Assembly (NCBI GenBank): GCA_030560485.1
Contig: JAKTTS010000277.1
Coordinates: 1 to 20,713 of the forward strand
Direction: 5' to 3'
From: Ascoidea tarda (nom. inval.)
Taxonomy: Eukaryota > Ascomycota > Saccharomycetes > Ascoideales > Ascoideaceae
DNA length: 20,713 nucleotides
Below are positions 1-9,422 of the stretch, one piece after another (within the stretch, counting starts at the first letter, position 1; each line of letters starts with the position of its first letter). The notes under the pieces are model-generated. The model searched no databases. It was not told where the DNA came from and was given only the letters and a program-made list of their open reading frames with translations. Position numbers and translations under genes: made by a program.

Positions 1-55
<55 letters not shown>

Positions 56-2519
56 GCAACAACAACAAATTTCTCCACAACAACCTCTTCAACCTCTGCA
101 AACTCAACAATCTCTTCAACAACCTCAGATACAAGTTCAACATACACAACAACTTCTGGTTCAGCCATTTCAAGCTCAGCAGTTTCATCAACAGCATTCC
201 TTAAATGTCTTCACAAATATGCCTCCACCTCTACCCCCAATTGCAGCTTCAAGCCAATCTTCTCCAAATTTAAACCAGTTTGTTCCATCACCTGTCTCTT
301 CAATGAATAACCAGTTTCATAATCAACTAACTTTGGGTGGTTCTACTCCAGCAACTCCAAGTACTCCATTTCAAAGAAATAATCTGGTTGTTTCTACAAG
401 CTCTTTACTAAAGGTTTCAACTCCACAGTCATCTTTAAATCGTAAACAAAAGTCTCCTTTATCTGATTCCACTCTAACTTTGGATTCTAAATCAGAAAAT
501 CAAAACTCCATTTCCAAACCAAAACCAAAACCAAAACCAAAATCTAAACCTAAACCCAAACCCAAACCCAAATCAAAGTCGAAAGTTTCTTCCGCTACTA
601 AATCAAATCTCAGTTCCGAAGAAAATTCCACAGAATCAAAAACCGAACTTGAAAGTAATCCAAAGGCTAATTCTGTTATAAAAAAAGAAAATACTAGTCA
701 GTCAATCCATCAAAAAACTTTATCAGATATTCCTGAAAAACAAGATATCAATGAAAAAATACCCACTGCTCCAAATGGTGTAGTAGGTGATGATACAATA
801 GTAGAAGATGACCAGCTTCTAAATTCTTTTATTAAAATCGATGGAAATGATGAAAAGAATAATGGTTTTGCACCTTCCAAGCAGTCTGAAAGTGAATTAT
901 GGAATGGTTTTAATATTAATATGATTAATGGTGACAATTTGAATGAAATAGGCGATTCAAATGACTTGAAGGACCCTTTTCCTCAGACTTTGGACTCTTT
1001 TCTTGGGTTGGGGGATTTGGATGGAGATCAATTTGAACCAGTGAATTTTGTTTTTAATAATAATCTTGACAACTTTAGCTTTAATGTCGATCCAAGCTCT
1101 ATTTATTTGTCCTCTCCTTCAAATTTATCAGCGTCAACATTAACTTATCTTACTCCAAGTTCTAATCCAACAACTGCCGCTTCAATTTCAAACTCCTTGA
1201 AGTACTCAACTCCTTTGAATGTGAACCCTTCGTTATTGAAAAACAATTTTGGAAGTAACAGTGGAAGTAGCGATAATGAGGATAAAAAGATAGATCAAGA
1301 AGACGAAGTTTTACAGGATGTATCCAAAAATTCTACACCTTCAAAGGACATTTTTGATTTTGAGATGGAGTTAAATAATGATAATAATTCCAATGATAAT
1401 AACTCTAATGATAATAGCGGAGAAGATCATCAATTTAACTTGGACACCATGGATTCTTTTATTGATTTTAGTAATGCCGATGACGTTAATGAAGAAAAAA
1501 AAATCAAAACTGAGGTGGATGAAAACGATAGTTTTGGCTCATCTATTAATTCAACAAGGCTTGGAAAAGCAATTGTTGTTAAAAAGAGAAATGGATCTTC
1601 TCATAATCACAAAAATCTTACTATTAATACAAAAGATTTAGACGAATTGAAACCACCAAAATTAAATGTTGCAAAACAAAGATCGAAAGCTGGATCACCA
1701 ATAAAAATTGAAAAACCTAAATTGTATACATCCCATTATCATTCTCAAAAAGGAGCAAGTAACCCCTTAAGCAGGGCAGTTAGTTGCGGAACTTTAACTA
1801 GATCAACTAATGTAAAAGTAGTTAGTGATCACAAAAGCCCTATAACTACAGAATTCAAAAATAAAAACACATTGTCTCCTAGAAAATTAAGAAAATCCAA
1901 AAGTTCCTTGAATAATAAATCAGGATTTAACACATTTACCACATTATCTCCAAAGACTATGGGTGTTACTTCAGCGGTTAACACTAATGGCACAAATGGA
2001 ACTGGTTTTTTTGTTTTAAGTCCAGGTCCCTTGATAAATTCTAATCCCAAAAGGACTCTATCATTTGATGAATGCTCTTCTACTTTAGATTTTACAAAAG
2101 CATACTTGAATGGAAGTGCTACAAATAATGTTCCGCATAAATATGCCTTTGTACTAGATCCACAGTCCAAGATGGCCTCTAAACAACACAAACTATTAAA
2201 TGAGCAGAAAAGGACAATGTCAATGACTGCGAAAAGCACTACGACCATAGTAGCCAACTCAGCAATACCTTCAGCAAACCTCCATACAATACCGTTAATT
2301 TCTAAAGATAATTTCAAGAATACAACAGTCGCGTCATTGAGAGATTTCTCTCCTCCAAAAAGAAAAATTTTTGTGAAAAAGAATCAAAGCACAACATCTC
2401 TAATGAGCGGGGACTTATCAAGTCCCATTTCGCTTAATTCTCCTGCGAGAGACAGTATTTCTGTTTTGTCTACACCTAAGTCTTCTATGTATATTGAATC
2501 TACTAATACCAAAAAATAG
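1..2519 (+). CDS. Gln-rich, acidic, activator-like protein (5' end outside the window)
   Basis: The frame is open from the first complete codon at base 3 to TAG at 2517-2519, giving 838 visible residues; the true start lies upstream. The visible part opens with about 22 Gln, then a Gln/Pro-rich stretch, then a Lys-Pro repeat (bases 516-587). Next come Asp/Asn-rich segments with acidic-hydrophobic clusters such as LDSFLGLGDLDGD (about 975-1030) and DTMDSFIDF (about 1440-1470), which resemble activation domains. The C-terminal third is basic and rich in Ser-Pro and Thr-Pro, with SPRK and SPPKRK sites that could serve as NLS or Cdk targets. I see no zinc finger, homeodomain or other DNA-binding fold, so any such domain would have to be upstream. 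I do not recognise the family. A transcription factor or coactivator is inferred from composition only. PHO23 follows on the same strand after 644 nt. Confidence 0.8.
3..68 (+). repeat. (CAA)n microsatellite encoding poly-Gln
   Basis: Twenty-two consecutive Gln codons, 21 CAA and one CAG (54-56), lie in frame with the Gln-rich protein. The tract touches the window edge, so its full length is unknown. It is likely to vary in length between strains. Confidence 0.9.
516..587 (+). repeat. Lys-Pro hexanucleotide repeat inside the Gln-rich CDS
   Basis: A run of AAA-CCN codon pairs encodes alternating Lys and Pro and ends in Lys-Ser. The third base of the Pro codon shifts from A to T to C along the tract, which suggests an older expansion now diverging. 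The peptide would be extended, very basic and disordered. Confidence 0.8.
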
Positions 2520-3163
2520 ATAACGTTTGATTCTGCTAACAGTTAAAAGTTTAAATTAATGAAAAATATAAAGTTTTTTTTTTGAAATTGCATAAATAAA
2601 TAACTTCATTTTATCTGTATTTTGCTTTATTCTCATTCAGAGGATAATCATTTTGTTGTTATTTTTTTGTTTAAACTATATTATTATGTTTTGTTTTGCC
2701 TTGTTTTTCTCACTTTAACTTATACTATTTCTTTTGTTTCAACTGACTTGTTTTGTGTATGATCTCCTCTCCTTTGCCTAGTTTTTTTAGTTTTTTTGTT
2801 TATAAACCCCCTAGTACCTTCTTTTTAATAACCCAGTTTTGTTTAGTGTTTTTTCTTTAGTTTTCTATATTTTCTGTCTATTTTCTGCTCAACTCTTGTT
2901 CAATAATGCTGTTTTTCCTGTTTCTGCCGTTTCGGTCCCATATCTCTGGTGCCATGCGTTCACACGAGTCCACAGGCACCCACACTACTGGTCTTGCTTT
3001 TTTTTTATCTCTGGGTCGGGTAACGTCTGCTTTTAAATCAGTTTTTTCCATTTCAGGCTTTTTATTAATTTCACCAAGCAGTGCAAAACCATTAGAACCA
3101 TCAGGCATCGAAATCACCAGAATCACCACAATAGTTGCAGGATTGTGCTATACAATATACAAA
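2520..3163 (+). promoter_or_regulatory. Intergenic region and presumed PHO23 promoter/leader
   Basis: This holds the 3' end of the Gln-rich gene and the upstream region of PHO23. The first half is strongly T-rich on the + strand. From about 2890 to 3140 the G+C rises, as it does upstream of other genes here. The PHO23 frame is open through the last 258 nt, from an ATG at 2906. I see no clear TATA box. Confidence 0.5.
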
Positions 3164-4702
3164 ATGAGCAAGTCGTCAAAGAGAAATTTCAATTTTATGA
3201 ATCCCAATTCAAATCCCAATTTAAATCCCTCTTTGAATCCTAATTTAAACCACAATGTCACTTTTCAAGATAGTTTACACAAAGAAAATACCTGTCCTGC
3301 TTTGAACGAGATTGGCGATGCTATTGATGCATTTCCAAAGGATTTGATTAAATACTTCACTCTAATGAGCGAGATCGACGCAAAATGCATAACCTCTCAA
3401 CCTCTATTAAATCAACACATTAATGGATTGATAAATTTGCCAAAGACTTTGTCGCTATCAAACAACCCCAACTTTTTCAGGAGAAGCGCAAATGATCAAC
3501 GGATTTTAGAGGAAAGACATTTGCACAAAAGATTGGGAAGTGTCGATGCCATTCATTTTTTATTAGGTGAAATTTTGCCATCTTTAGAAGAAAAAATGCA
3601 TGTTGCGTCTGTTGCAGCTGATTGTGTTGTTAAAAATATTGAAAAAATAAATCAAGATTTCGAAAATATTATCAATAACGAAATTCCTGAGAGCATTAGG
3701 ATTGGTCCATTAAATCATCCTGCCATAATTGCTGATTTAAACCTAACTAATGAAACTAAATCTGCTCAGTCTCAAAAAAGTGAATCAAGGAGAGAAGCAA
3801 TAGCTGCCAGGAAGGCTGCTCAGCAGGCTGCTCAACAATCCCAATCACAGCATAAAAATTATAACGATCCTCACAATGATGATTATATAATGAACACCTC
3901 AAATGTTAACATTGACACCTCGAACATCATTGCAAATAATTCCAATAGCAATTCAAGATCAACTTCGAAAAAAAGAGAAAGCATAAATTCAGGAAATTCG
4001 GTTACCAAAAAAAGAAGAACAAACGTATCTTCAAAAGCCGATAAACAAAATAATGATTTACTATCGTTATCACGACAAGGAACTCCTTCCTCCACTTCAG
4101 CAAAAAAGAAAATAAATAAAAATTCAAAAAGAAACAACCAAATAAGTCAGAATTCGGCTTTAGGTAACGCTCGCAGTAGTAATTCTAAAAACAATAACAA
4201 CTCTAATGCTAATGGCAATACTAATTCAAATTCTAATAATATAACTAGTAACATATCTTCAGGTAACTCAAGATCGAAAAGGTCTTCAACCCCATCAAAT
4301 AGTTCCAATAGAAAAAATACTTCATCTAGTAAGAGCTCCTTAAAAAGTGAAAATATTCGAAATAGCAAAGATAAAAAATCAAAAAATGACAATTCCAGTT
4401 CAGGTTCAAGTGTAAAGAATAAAAACCCTGGTTTGATTCCTCTGGATGATAATGATGGAAATACATATCATGAAGAAGAACAAACTTATTGTATTTGTCA
4501 ACAGTTTGCTTATGGTGAAATGATTGCTTGTGACAATACAGAATGTCCACATGGTGGATGGTTTCATGTTAGCTGTCTAAATATCAACATCGATCATCTT
4601 CCTAATGCTTCATGGTATTGCAATGGCTGTAAGGCTGAAGGCTTTGGTGCTTCAGAAGGCAATGAGAAATTAAAAGATTCGGCTCTGAAATCAGACAGTT
4701 GA
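3164..4702 (+). CDS. PHO23: Pho23: ING-family PHD-finger subunit of the Rpd3L histone deacetylase
   Basis: The encoded protein has 512 residues; S. cerevisiae Pho23 is nearer 330. Residues about 46-185 are the ING helical region, with Pho23 signatures FTLMSEIDAKC (65-75), PSLEEKMHV (139-147), EIP..IRIG..NHPA (173-187) and KSESRREA (205-212). A long Ser/Asn/Lys-rich linker follows. The C-terminal PHD finger (about 441-490) has all eight zinc ligands: C443, C445, C456, C461, H468, C471, C486, C489. Tyr442, Met453 and Trp466 match the H3K4me3-binding cage of ING PHDs. In yeast, Pho23 directs Rpd3L to promoters through H3K4 methylation. I chose ATG 3164 (context AAAATGAGC) because the ING region then begins at a family-like distance. 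An in-frame ATG at 2906 would add 86 residues with no ING-like sequence. The match to Pho23 is closer than to Yng1 or Yng2. The linker expansion explains the extra length. Confidence 0.95.
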   Translation: MSKSSKRNFNFMNPNSNPNLNPSLNPNLNHNVTFQDSLHKENTCPALNEIGDAIDAFPKDLIKYFTLMSEIDAKCITSQPLLNQHINGLINLPKTLSLSNNPNFFRRSANDQRILEERHLHKRLGSVDAIHFLLGEILPSLEEKMHVASVAADCVVKNIEKINQDFENIINNEIPESIRIGPLNHPAIIADLNLTNETKSAQSQKSESRREAIAARKAAQQAAQQSQSQHKNYNDPHNDDYIMNTSNVNIDTSNIIANNSNSNSRSTSKKRESINSGNSVTKKRRTNVSSKADKQNNDLLSLSRQGTPSSTSAKKKINKNSKRNNQISQNSALGNARSSNSKNNNNSNANGNTNSNSNNITSNISSGNSRSKRSSTPSNSSNRKNTSSSKSSLKSENIRNSKDKKSKNDNSSSGSSVKNKNPGLIPLDDNDGNTYHEEEQTYCICQQFAYGEMIACDNTECPHGGWFHVSCLNINIDHLPNASWYCNGCKAEGFGASEGNEKLKDSALKSDS

Positions 4703-5325
4703 AATTTGTCTCTAAAATTTGAAAAAAAGAATAATTGTATAAAATTCATTATATTAGCTTTTTTGGCTATTATTTTTTTTTTTTTATTTAAAACTTGGAG
4801 CATTTATTGGCAATATTTTATGGGTAATTTCCAAAAAAAAAGGGATATTCTGTTACTATAATTAGGATTTTAACATGTACTATACATAATAAAAACAAAA
4901 ACGGTTTAGCAAAACATTTAAGATCAGTTGTTATTTGTTGCAACATTAAAACGGATATGATTAAATGATGGCCTTTTACTGTATTCAAGTGCTTTTTCAG
5001 TTTTTTGTAACCTTTGTTAATTTCATTCTTTTTTTTTATTTTCTTTCTACTTTTCGATATATTTTTTTGACGTTTCTGGGTAATATGTTTTGTTTTCTAG
5101 GAATTCTGTTGTTTTTTTCTTGTTTTTCTTTAGTTTCAATTTATAACTTCAATTTTAATATTTTTTTTATAAATTGTTTTATAAATGTTATTGATCACTG
5201 ATTAGAGTACGCTTTTTTTCAGGGCCAGCCCCATGGATCTTATTTTTTCCTTTTTTAGGCACTGATATAATAACGACTTTCTTCACCAAATGAGGTTTGC
5301 TCTCTTTCAACAAGCTGTTGCCAAA
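4703..5325 (+). promoter_or_regulatory. Intergenic region between PHO23 and MED20
   Basis: The spacer is AT-rich with many T runs on the + strand, especially 4740-4800 and 4990-5180. It should hold the PHO23 3' end and the MED20 promoter. A hydrophobic reading frame at 4965-5201 is best explained by T-rich composition. A short upstream frame starts at ATG 5233 and stops after ten codons. No motif is strong enough to name. Confidence 0.45.
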
Positions 5326-6337
5326 ATGATCACTGCGTAAGTTTTATTTTCTGTTAATGGGTGCTTTAAAATAGTTTTTAAAGTCACTAACTGTTGAATT
5401 TCTTTTTTACTAACCTTTTTTCTGTCCTTTTAGCGTTTTAATTGTGAAAAATGCCACTTTGACATCAATATCAACTTTTCATGATCTAATTTCTAATGAA
5501 ATTCCAACTATTTTGGGATCTTGGAGTTTTGAATTTAAAATATTTAAAATAAATCCAATCTTTATTCAATTGTTGCAAGATTCTGCGGCCAATTCAAACA
5601 GTAATCAGGATTTTCAGATTTATTTAAATCAACAGAAGAATAAAATTATGTTTACACTAAACCTTTCATATCTAAACAATAAAATAATCACTGTTATAAA
5701 TAAGACTTTTATGGTTTTTAATCATTATAATTCTCAAACTTTACCATATTCAAATTCTAATCCAAACCAGACGTCTTTTGAGAGCGATTTTTATGCCGAA
5801 AAGAATGACAATCAAGGTATTAGTCAGTATACAGATGGCGGTTCTCAAATAAACTCAGACGAAGTTAATCAAAATTTGACACTTTTAGGTTGTTCCAATG
5901 GTGGAACTGATTCAATAGATTCGATTATTACAAATAGATTATCGTCAAATTGGGCTTTAAGACAAACTATAGTAGGAAAAGGTGGTAATTCATACTATTT
6001 AACAACCATTGATGACAATCCTAACAGCCTTCAAAATCATCCAACGAAATCAATATTCAAGATTCGAACTGCAAATTGTTTTTCTCATGGTAACTTTAGA
6101 GGCTTTCTCATTGAAATTAATTACCACAACGATAGCTCCAATATTCAAAATCAGACAGAGGTTCAGAGAAAAAATCAAGAGCAAAATGATTTAACCAAAA
6201 TTAAGAATTTGCTTAATAAATTAAATTTCCCAGTTATTGATGATTCTGACCATAAATTTGTTTACCAAAAGTTGAATTCTGGAAAATCAAATTATCATGC
6301 TGATTTAGCAAATCAATATATTAATGCATTATCCTAA
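5326..6337 (+). CDS. SRB2: Med20/Srb2: Mediator head-module subunit, one intron
   Basis: The gene is join(5326..5336, 5434..6337) and encodes 304 residues. After splicing the N-terminus reads MITAVLIVKNAT, which aligns with the start of yeast Srb2 (MGKSAVIFVERAT). Other matches are SWSFEFKIFKI near residue 33, SIDSIITNRLSSNWALRQ (about 164-181; Srb2 has SIDTILSSKLSNIWMQRQ), NFRGFLIEI (about 224-232) and LANQYINAL at the C-terminus. The protein sits in the Mediator head next to Med18 and supports Pol II initiation. It is longer than the 210-residue S. cerevisiae protein because of Asn/Gln-rich inserts around residues 53-73 and 103-155. An in-frame ATG at 5290 would add 12 residues; I prefer 5326 because it fits the family start. 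MED20 converges on SMI1 484 nt downstream. Confidence 0.92.
5337..5433 (+). other. Spliceosomal intron in MED20 (97 nt)
   Basis: The donor is GTAAGT at 5337-5342. A perfect TACTAAC branch site lies at 5408-5414, with the branch A 20 nt before the acceptor TAG (5431-5433) and a pyrimidine-rich stretch between. Joining GC|C makes an Ala codon and restores the Med20 N-terminus. A 5'-proximal position with a short first exon is usual for budding yeast. Confidence 0.93.
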
Positions 6338-6821
6338 TTATAAAACCTGCTAAATTTGTTTTCCTTTATGTTTATTAACTCTATCTATATATTAATAATA
6401 CTGAAAAAGTGTAGATACTAATACATGAAATCAATAATCAGAGAAAAATTACTATAATTTTTAATATACTGCTTTCTAAAATTGAAAATTAATTCTAAAT
6501 ACAAATAATATTTCTATAAAGAAAATAAGTAAAATAGATAAAAATAAAATAAAAAGATGACGAAATTGATGACAAAAACAATTTAATAAATAGATAGAAG
6601 GAATAGAATAAATGAAATAACTTTAATAAATATAAATTTGAAAAAAAAAAAGTTCAAAATAAAAAAATAAAGGTATATTAAAAAAAAACAATGAATGGAA
6701 AAGGAAAACATAATTAATTTTAACAGTTGATAAAATTTACGAAATATTTAGAATCTATTTTTTTATGATTTTTTTATTTATTTTGTTTTCTAATTTTTGT
6801 TTTTTATTATTATTAAGTTTA
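6338..6821. other. Convergent 3' region between MED20 and SMI1
   Basis: These 484 nt lie between two converging genes and are extremely AT-rich, with many short A runs and TATATA-like patches on the + strand, as expected for yeast 3'-end formation in both directions. I see no gene or promoter in it. Confidence 0.6.
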
Positions 6822-8519
6822 TTAAAGAACGATTTCCTTTAAGGAATCATTATCAATCTGTTTAAAATCATCATCGTCATCTTTAGTTAAATCAACAACA
6901 TCCTTTTCTGGAGGATTTTTGTTTAATAAATTGGTAGTACTACTAGCATTTTCTGCTGAGCCTGAGTTCAAAGATGGAGAGATCAAAGTTTCTTTAGGCA
7001 AATCAACATGAGATGTGTTGGTTTTAGTTGTGACTGGATTTGCAGGTACAGTGATTTGATGGTCTGTTAATGAAGTAGTTGAATTATTAACATAACTTTT
7101 AGCATTATTTAATAGGTTTGAATTACTGTGATTAAATTGATTTGGTTTTAAATTATTTGAAAATTTTCTTTGTTGTTGTGGAAAATGAGGTCTTCTAAAA
7201 CCCTTTTGTTGTTGTTGTTGTTGTTGTTGTCTTCTGTAAGGAGCTAAAGCCTTATTTTTGAGAGCGTCGAGATAACTTAAAATACGACCATCTTTTGTTT
7301 TATACCAAATTTCGCTTTCTCCGTCGCGTTCATCAAGAAGATATTCATCATTTTCATATTCAGTAACCACTTTATTTAAGAAGTCAGACCAAGAAGAAGA
7401 GATGACGAATTTTGTGTCAAAATCATGACCAAAGACAATGATTTGACCCCATTTACCCTTTGGACCAGGAGCTAAATCAACAGCGATATTATTACCAGAA
7501 AAGTCTTTTGCTAGTGGAATCCAGCCAGGATGAACATAAGTTGGTTGAATTGAACCTTCAGGTATTGAATGTTGATGAGCGACAAAATTGATGCCAGGTT
7601 TTGGAGGAGCTATTATTCTTGTTTTCTTTTGTTGTTTTTGAGTATATGTAACTTGACTATTTATACTTGCAGAACTTGGAGAATTTAAAGAATCTTTAAG
7701 AGTGTTGATTTGAGAGGCATCCTTTTCCTTTTCTTTTTCTTTCCCCTTTTCTTCTTTTTCTTTTTCTTTCTCTTTTTCTTTTTCTTTTAATTCAAGATCT
7801 TTTTGTCTTTCTTGAGCTAAATATTGTTTATAATTGCGTACTTTTTGATCATATAAATATTTTTGATGATTGATTCTTTTTGCAGCAGTTTGCCAAACAC
7901 CATATTCTTCTACAATTGATTCAATATCTAATAGAGTTAAACCCATTATTACACCTGTAGGCTTACCTGGTCTTTCTTGACCGTCATGAATTTGCCAACT
8001 TTCTCTAATATCCAAAGGTAGAGTGCAATTTAAGTCGTTTTCCAATTCATTCAAATCAGCAGCGGTAGCAGGATCAGATAAATTATCGTATAATTCTACA
8101 TAATTTTCATCGAAAAAATTTTCTAATCTTTCCCAGATTTCTTGAATTGGAGGAGCAGGGGGCAAGCCATTAACAAAGTCATTTAGTGGAACTTCACCGA
8201 TTATTGTTCTTGATCGTAAACCTGGAGTATAGATTACATTATTTGAGTTTACTGAAGCAGTTGATTGGTTATTGTTAGCCATGAAGTTTTGTTGAGATCG
8301 GTTTATGTTGTTGTTGTTATTGCTGTTAAGATTATTCAAGTCATTGTTATTGTTGGATGAATTTAATGGAGAGGAAGTGTAGGAGGTATTGTGACGGTTC
8401 AACGAGTTTTGATTTGAAGATGAGACATAAGGAGAATTTGAAGAAGCGTAACGATCATTAGTTGTCAAACTGAAAACGAATTCTTGGAAGTTGTCCCTAA
8501 CTGCATCGAAAAAACCCAT
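6822..8519 (-). CDS. SMI1: Smi1/Knr4: cell-wall assembly regulator
   Basis: The encoded protein has 565 residues. The N-terminus (DNFQEFVFSLTTNDRYAS, 9-26) matches the conserved Smi1/Knr4 start. The SMI1/KNR4 core is split in two. Residues about 121-220 contain LENDLNCTLPLDIRESWQIHDGQE and the GLTLLDIESIV region. Residues about 305-425 contain HSIPEGSIQPTYVHPGWIPL, NNIAVDLAPGPKGKWGQII and FGHDFDTKFV, close to S. cerevisiae Smi1. Between them is a Lys/Glu repeat (about 239-267). A Q8 run and a Ser/Asn-rich acidic tail follow. In yeast, Smi1 is a largely disordered hub that acts with the Slt2 MAP kinase in cell-wall integrity and glucan/chitin control at bud sites. The ATG at 8519-8517 is the natural start. 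The upstream region is shared with divergent HIS2. Confidence 0.96.
   Translation of the reverse strand: MGFFDAVRDNFQEFVFSLTTNDRYASSNSPYVSSSNQNSLNRHNTSYTSSPLNSSNNNNDLNNLNSNNNNNINRSQQNFMANNNQSTASVNSNNVIYTPGLRSRTIIGEVPLNDFVNGLPPAPPIQEIWERLENFFDENYVELYDNLSDPATAADLNELENDLNCTLPLDIRESWQIHDGQERPGKPTGVIMGLTLLDIESIVEEYGVWQTAAKRINHQKYLYDQKVRNYKQYLAQERQKDLELKEKEKEKEKEKEEKGKEKEKEKDASQINTLKDSLNSPSSASINSQVTYTQKQQKKTRIIAPPKPGINFVAHQHSIPEGSIQPTYVHPGWIPLAKDFSGNNIAVDLAPGPKGKWGQIIVFGHDFDTKFVISSSWSDFLNKVVTEYENDEYLLDERDGESEIWYKTKDGRILSYLDALKNKALAPYRRQQQQQQQQKGFRRPHFPQQQRKFSNNLKPNQFNHSNSNLLNNAKSYVNNSTTSLTDHQITVPANPVTTKTNTSHVDLPKETLISPSLNSGSAENASSTTNLLNKNPPEKDVVDLTKDDDDDFKQIDNDSLKEIVL
7206..7229 (-). repeat. Poly-Gln (CAA)8 tract in SMI1
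   Basis: Eight successive CAA codons on the minus strand encode Q431-Q438, just after the conserved core. This is a microsatellite prone to length change. Confidence 0.85.
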
Positions 8520-8896
8520 TTTAAAAGAATAACGAGAGATATCTTTTTCTTTAATGTGAAGAAGTGATGTGGAGTTAAATAGATAAGATAAATACTAGGT
8601 ATTAATTACAAAATTAATTATTAGTTTGTTAAGAGAAGCTGTGAGACTTAAAAATAATGCGAATATTAGGTAAAGTAAAATATCTATTTTTAAATCGTGA
8701 AGGAGTTTTCTTTTTCCCTTTTTTTTGCCTTTTGGTGAAGCGAAAGCTGAAAGAAATTTCTTTTGTCTGAAATTGCAAATCGAAACCTAGATCTAAATGC
8801 AGTCCAAATCCCCAAATTGAAACAAACCAAAAGAGAGACTTCAGTAGCCTGAAACAACTGCAATCCGGTGAACAGAATTTAAAAATAACAGCTAAT

Positions 8897-8911
8897 TGAG
8901 TTGGCAACTCA
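8897..8911. promoter_or_regulatory. 15-bp palindrome TGAGTTG-G-CAACTCA
   Basis: Two perfect 7-nt arms flank a single G. A related half-site, GTGAGTTGG, recurs about 35 nt to the right. It may bind a dimeric factor, but no known site is matched exactly. Confidence 0.35.
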
Positions 8912-9198
8912 CTGACAGAAAAAAGACGATTGTGAGTTGGTTGGCAAGTTGGAGCAGTTTCTGGACGAGAGATGGTGCGAGCTGTGGGAATATCAGCAGC
9001 AAAAGACAATCGGTAAAGGTGGAAAAGTCTCTGGACCTGGAAAAGACAAAGAAGACACAGCAGAAACAGCTGGAAATACTGAGAACACTGAAAATAACAC
9101 CAATGGCAGCAGAAGAAGCTTTACAACTGTCAGAGCTGGACAAAAAACTACATCTTTTACAAAAGCAACAAATTATGTGTCCTATATCTGTGTTTAGA

Positions 9199-9224
9199 TC
9201 ACGTGAAACGCGTACTGATGCGTT
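9199..9224 (+). promoter_or_regulatory. E-box TCACGTGA followed by ACGCGT-N4-ATGCGTT
   Basis: TCACGTGA (9199-9206) is the core bound by bHLH factors such as Cbf1 and Pho4 in yeasts. ACGCGT (9208-9213) is the MCB core bound by MBF in S. cerevisiae. The site lies about 200 bp upstream of the HIS2 ATG. Function here is inferred from motif identity alone. Confidence 0.45.
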
Positions 9225-9357
9225 CTGCAGTGTTTGAACGTGTACTAGTGTTGTTTAACGCTCACAGGTGCGTCAGTGCATTGCATCTGTTTGAGTGGTG
9301 GTTTCCATAGTGCTGGGTATTTCCTCTTTGGGCAGTGCTTATCTTTGCTGGTGGCCA

Positions 9358-9420
9358 ATGGTTCTCTCTGGTTTAGTGATTATATTGGCTCTTCAACTGC
9401 TGCTGGATTATCTTTGCTGA
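9358..9420 (+). promoter_or_regulatory. Possible 20-codon uORF ending 2 nt before the HIS2 start
   Basis: ATG at 9358 opens a hydrophobic 20-residue frame that stops with TGA at 9418-9420. Two bases later comes the HIS2 ATG (9423), in another frame. If the transcript starts upstream of 9358, this frame would lower HIS2 translation or depend on reinitiation. It is irrelevant if transcription starts inside it. Confidence 0.3.
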
Positions 9421-9422
9421 CG

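Larger units (their letters stand above)
8520..9422. promoter_or_regulatory. Divergent promoter region SMI1-HIS2 with a GC-rich island
   Basis: The region is 903 nt between divergently transcribed genes. The SMI1 side (8520-8880) is AT-rich. From about 8890 to 9422, and on into HIS2, the DNA is clearly richer in G+C and in CAG/CTG triplets. It holds a 15-bp palindrome, a TCACGTGA site and an ACGCGT site, listed separately. Frames at 8896-9237 and 8937-9197 are open, but they start at TTG and have no family match, so I do not call genes. Confidence 0.6.

Noticed and set aside
4968-5010. GCCTTTTAC, identical to the U5 snRNA loop, followed by a T-rich Sm-like site
   Set aside because: The flanks do not pair to form the U5 stem and no other U5 element is present.
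4965-5201. Hydrophobic 78-codon frame starting with ATG
   Set aside because: Phe/Leu/Ile-rich only because the DNA is T-rich. No family resemblance, and it lies where the MED20 promoter should be.
8896-9237. Two overlapping + strand frames with helical-looking peptides (QLSELDKKLHLLQKQQ and KLEQFLDERWCELWE)
   Set aside because: Both open at TTG, not ATG. Neither matches a family I know, and they lie in the SMI1-HIS2 promoter island where higher GC keeps frames open by chance.
9276-9422. Open frame continuing upstream of HIS2
   Set aside because: It begins with GTG and contains no ATG before 9423. The family starts at MHSHHSHSG.
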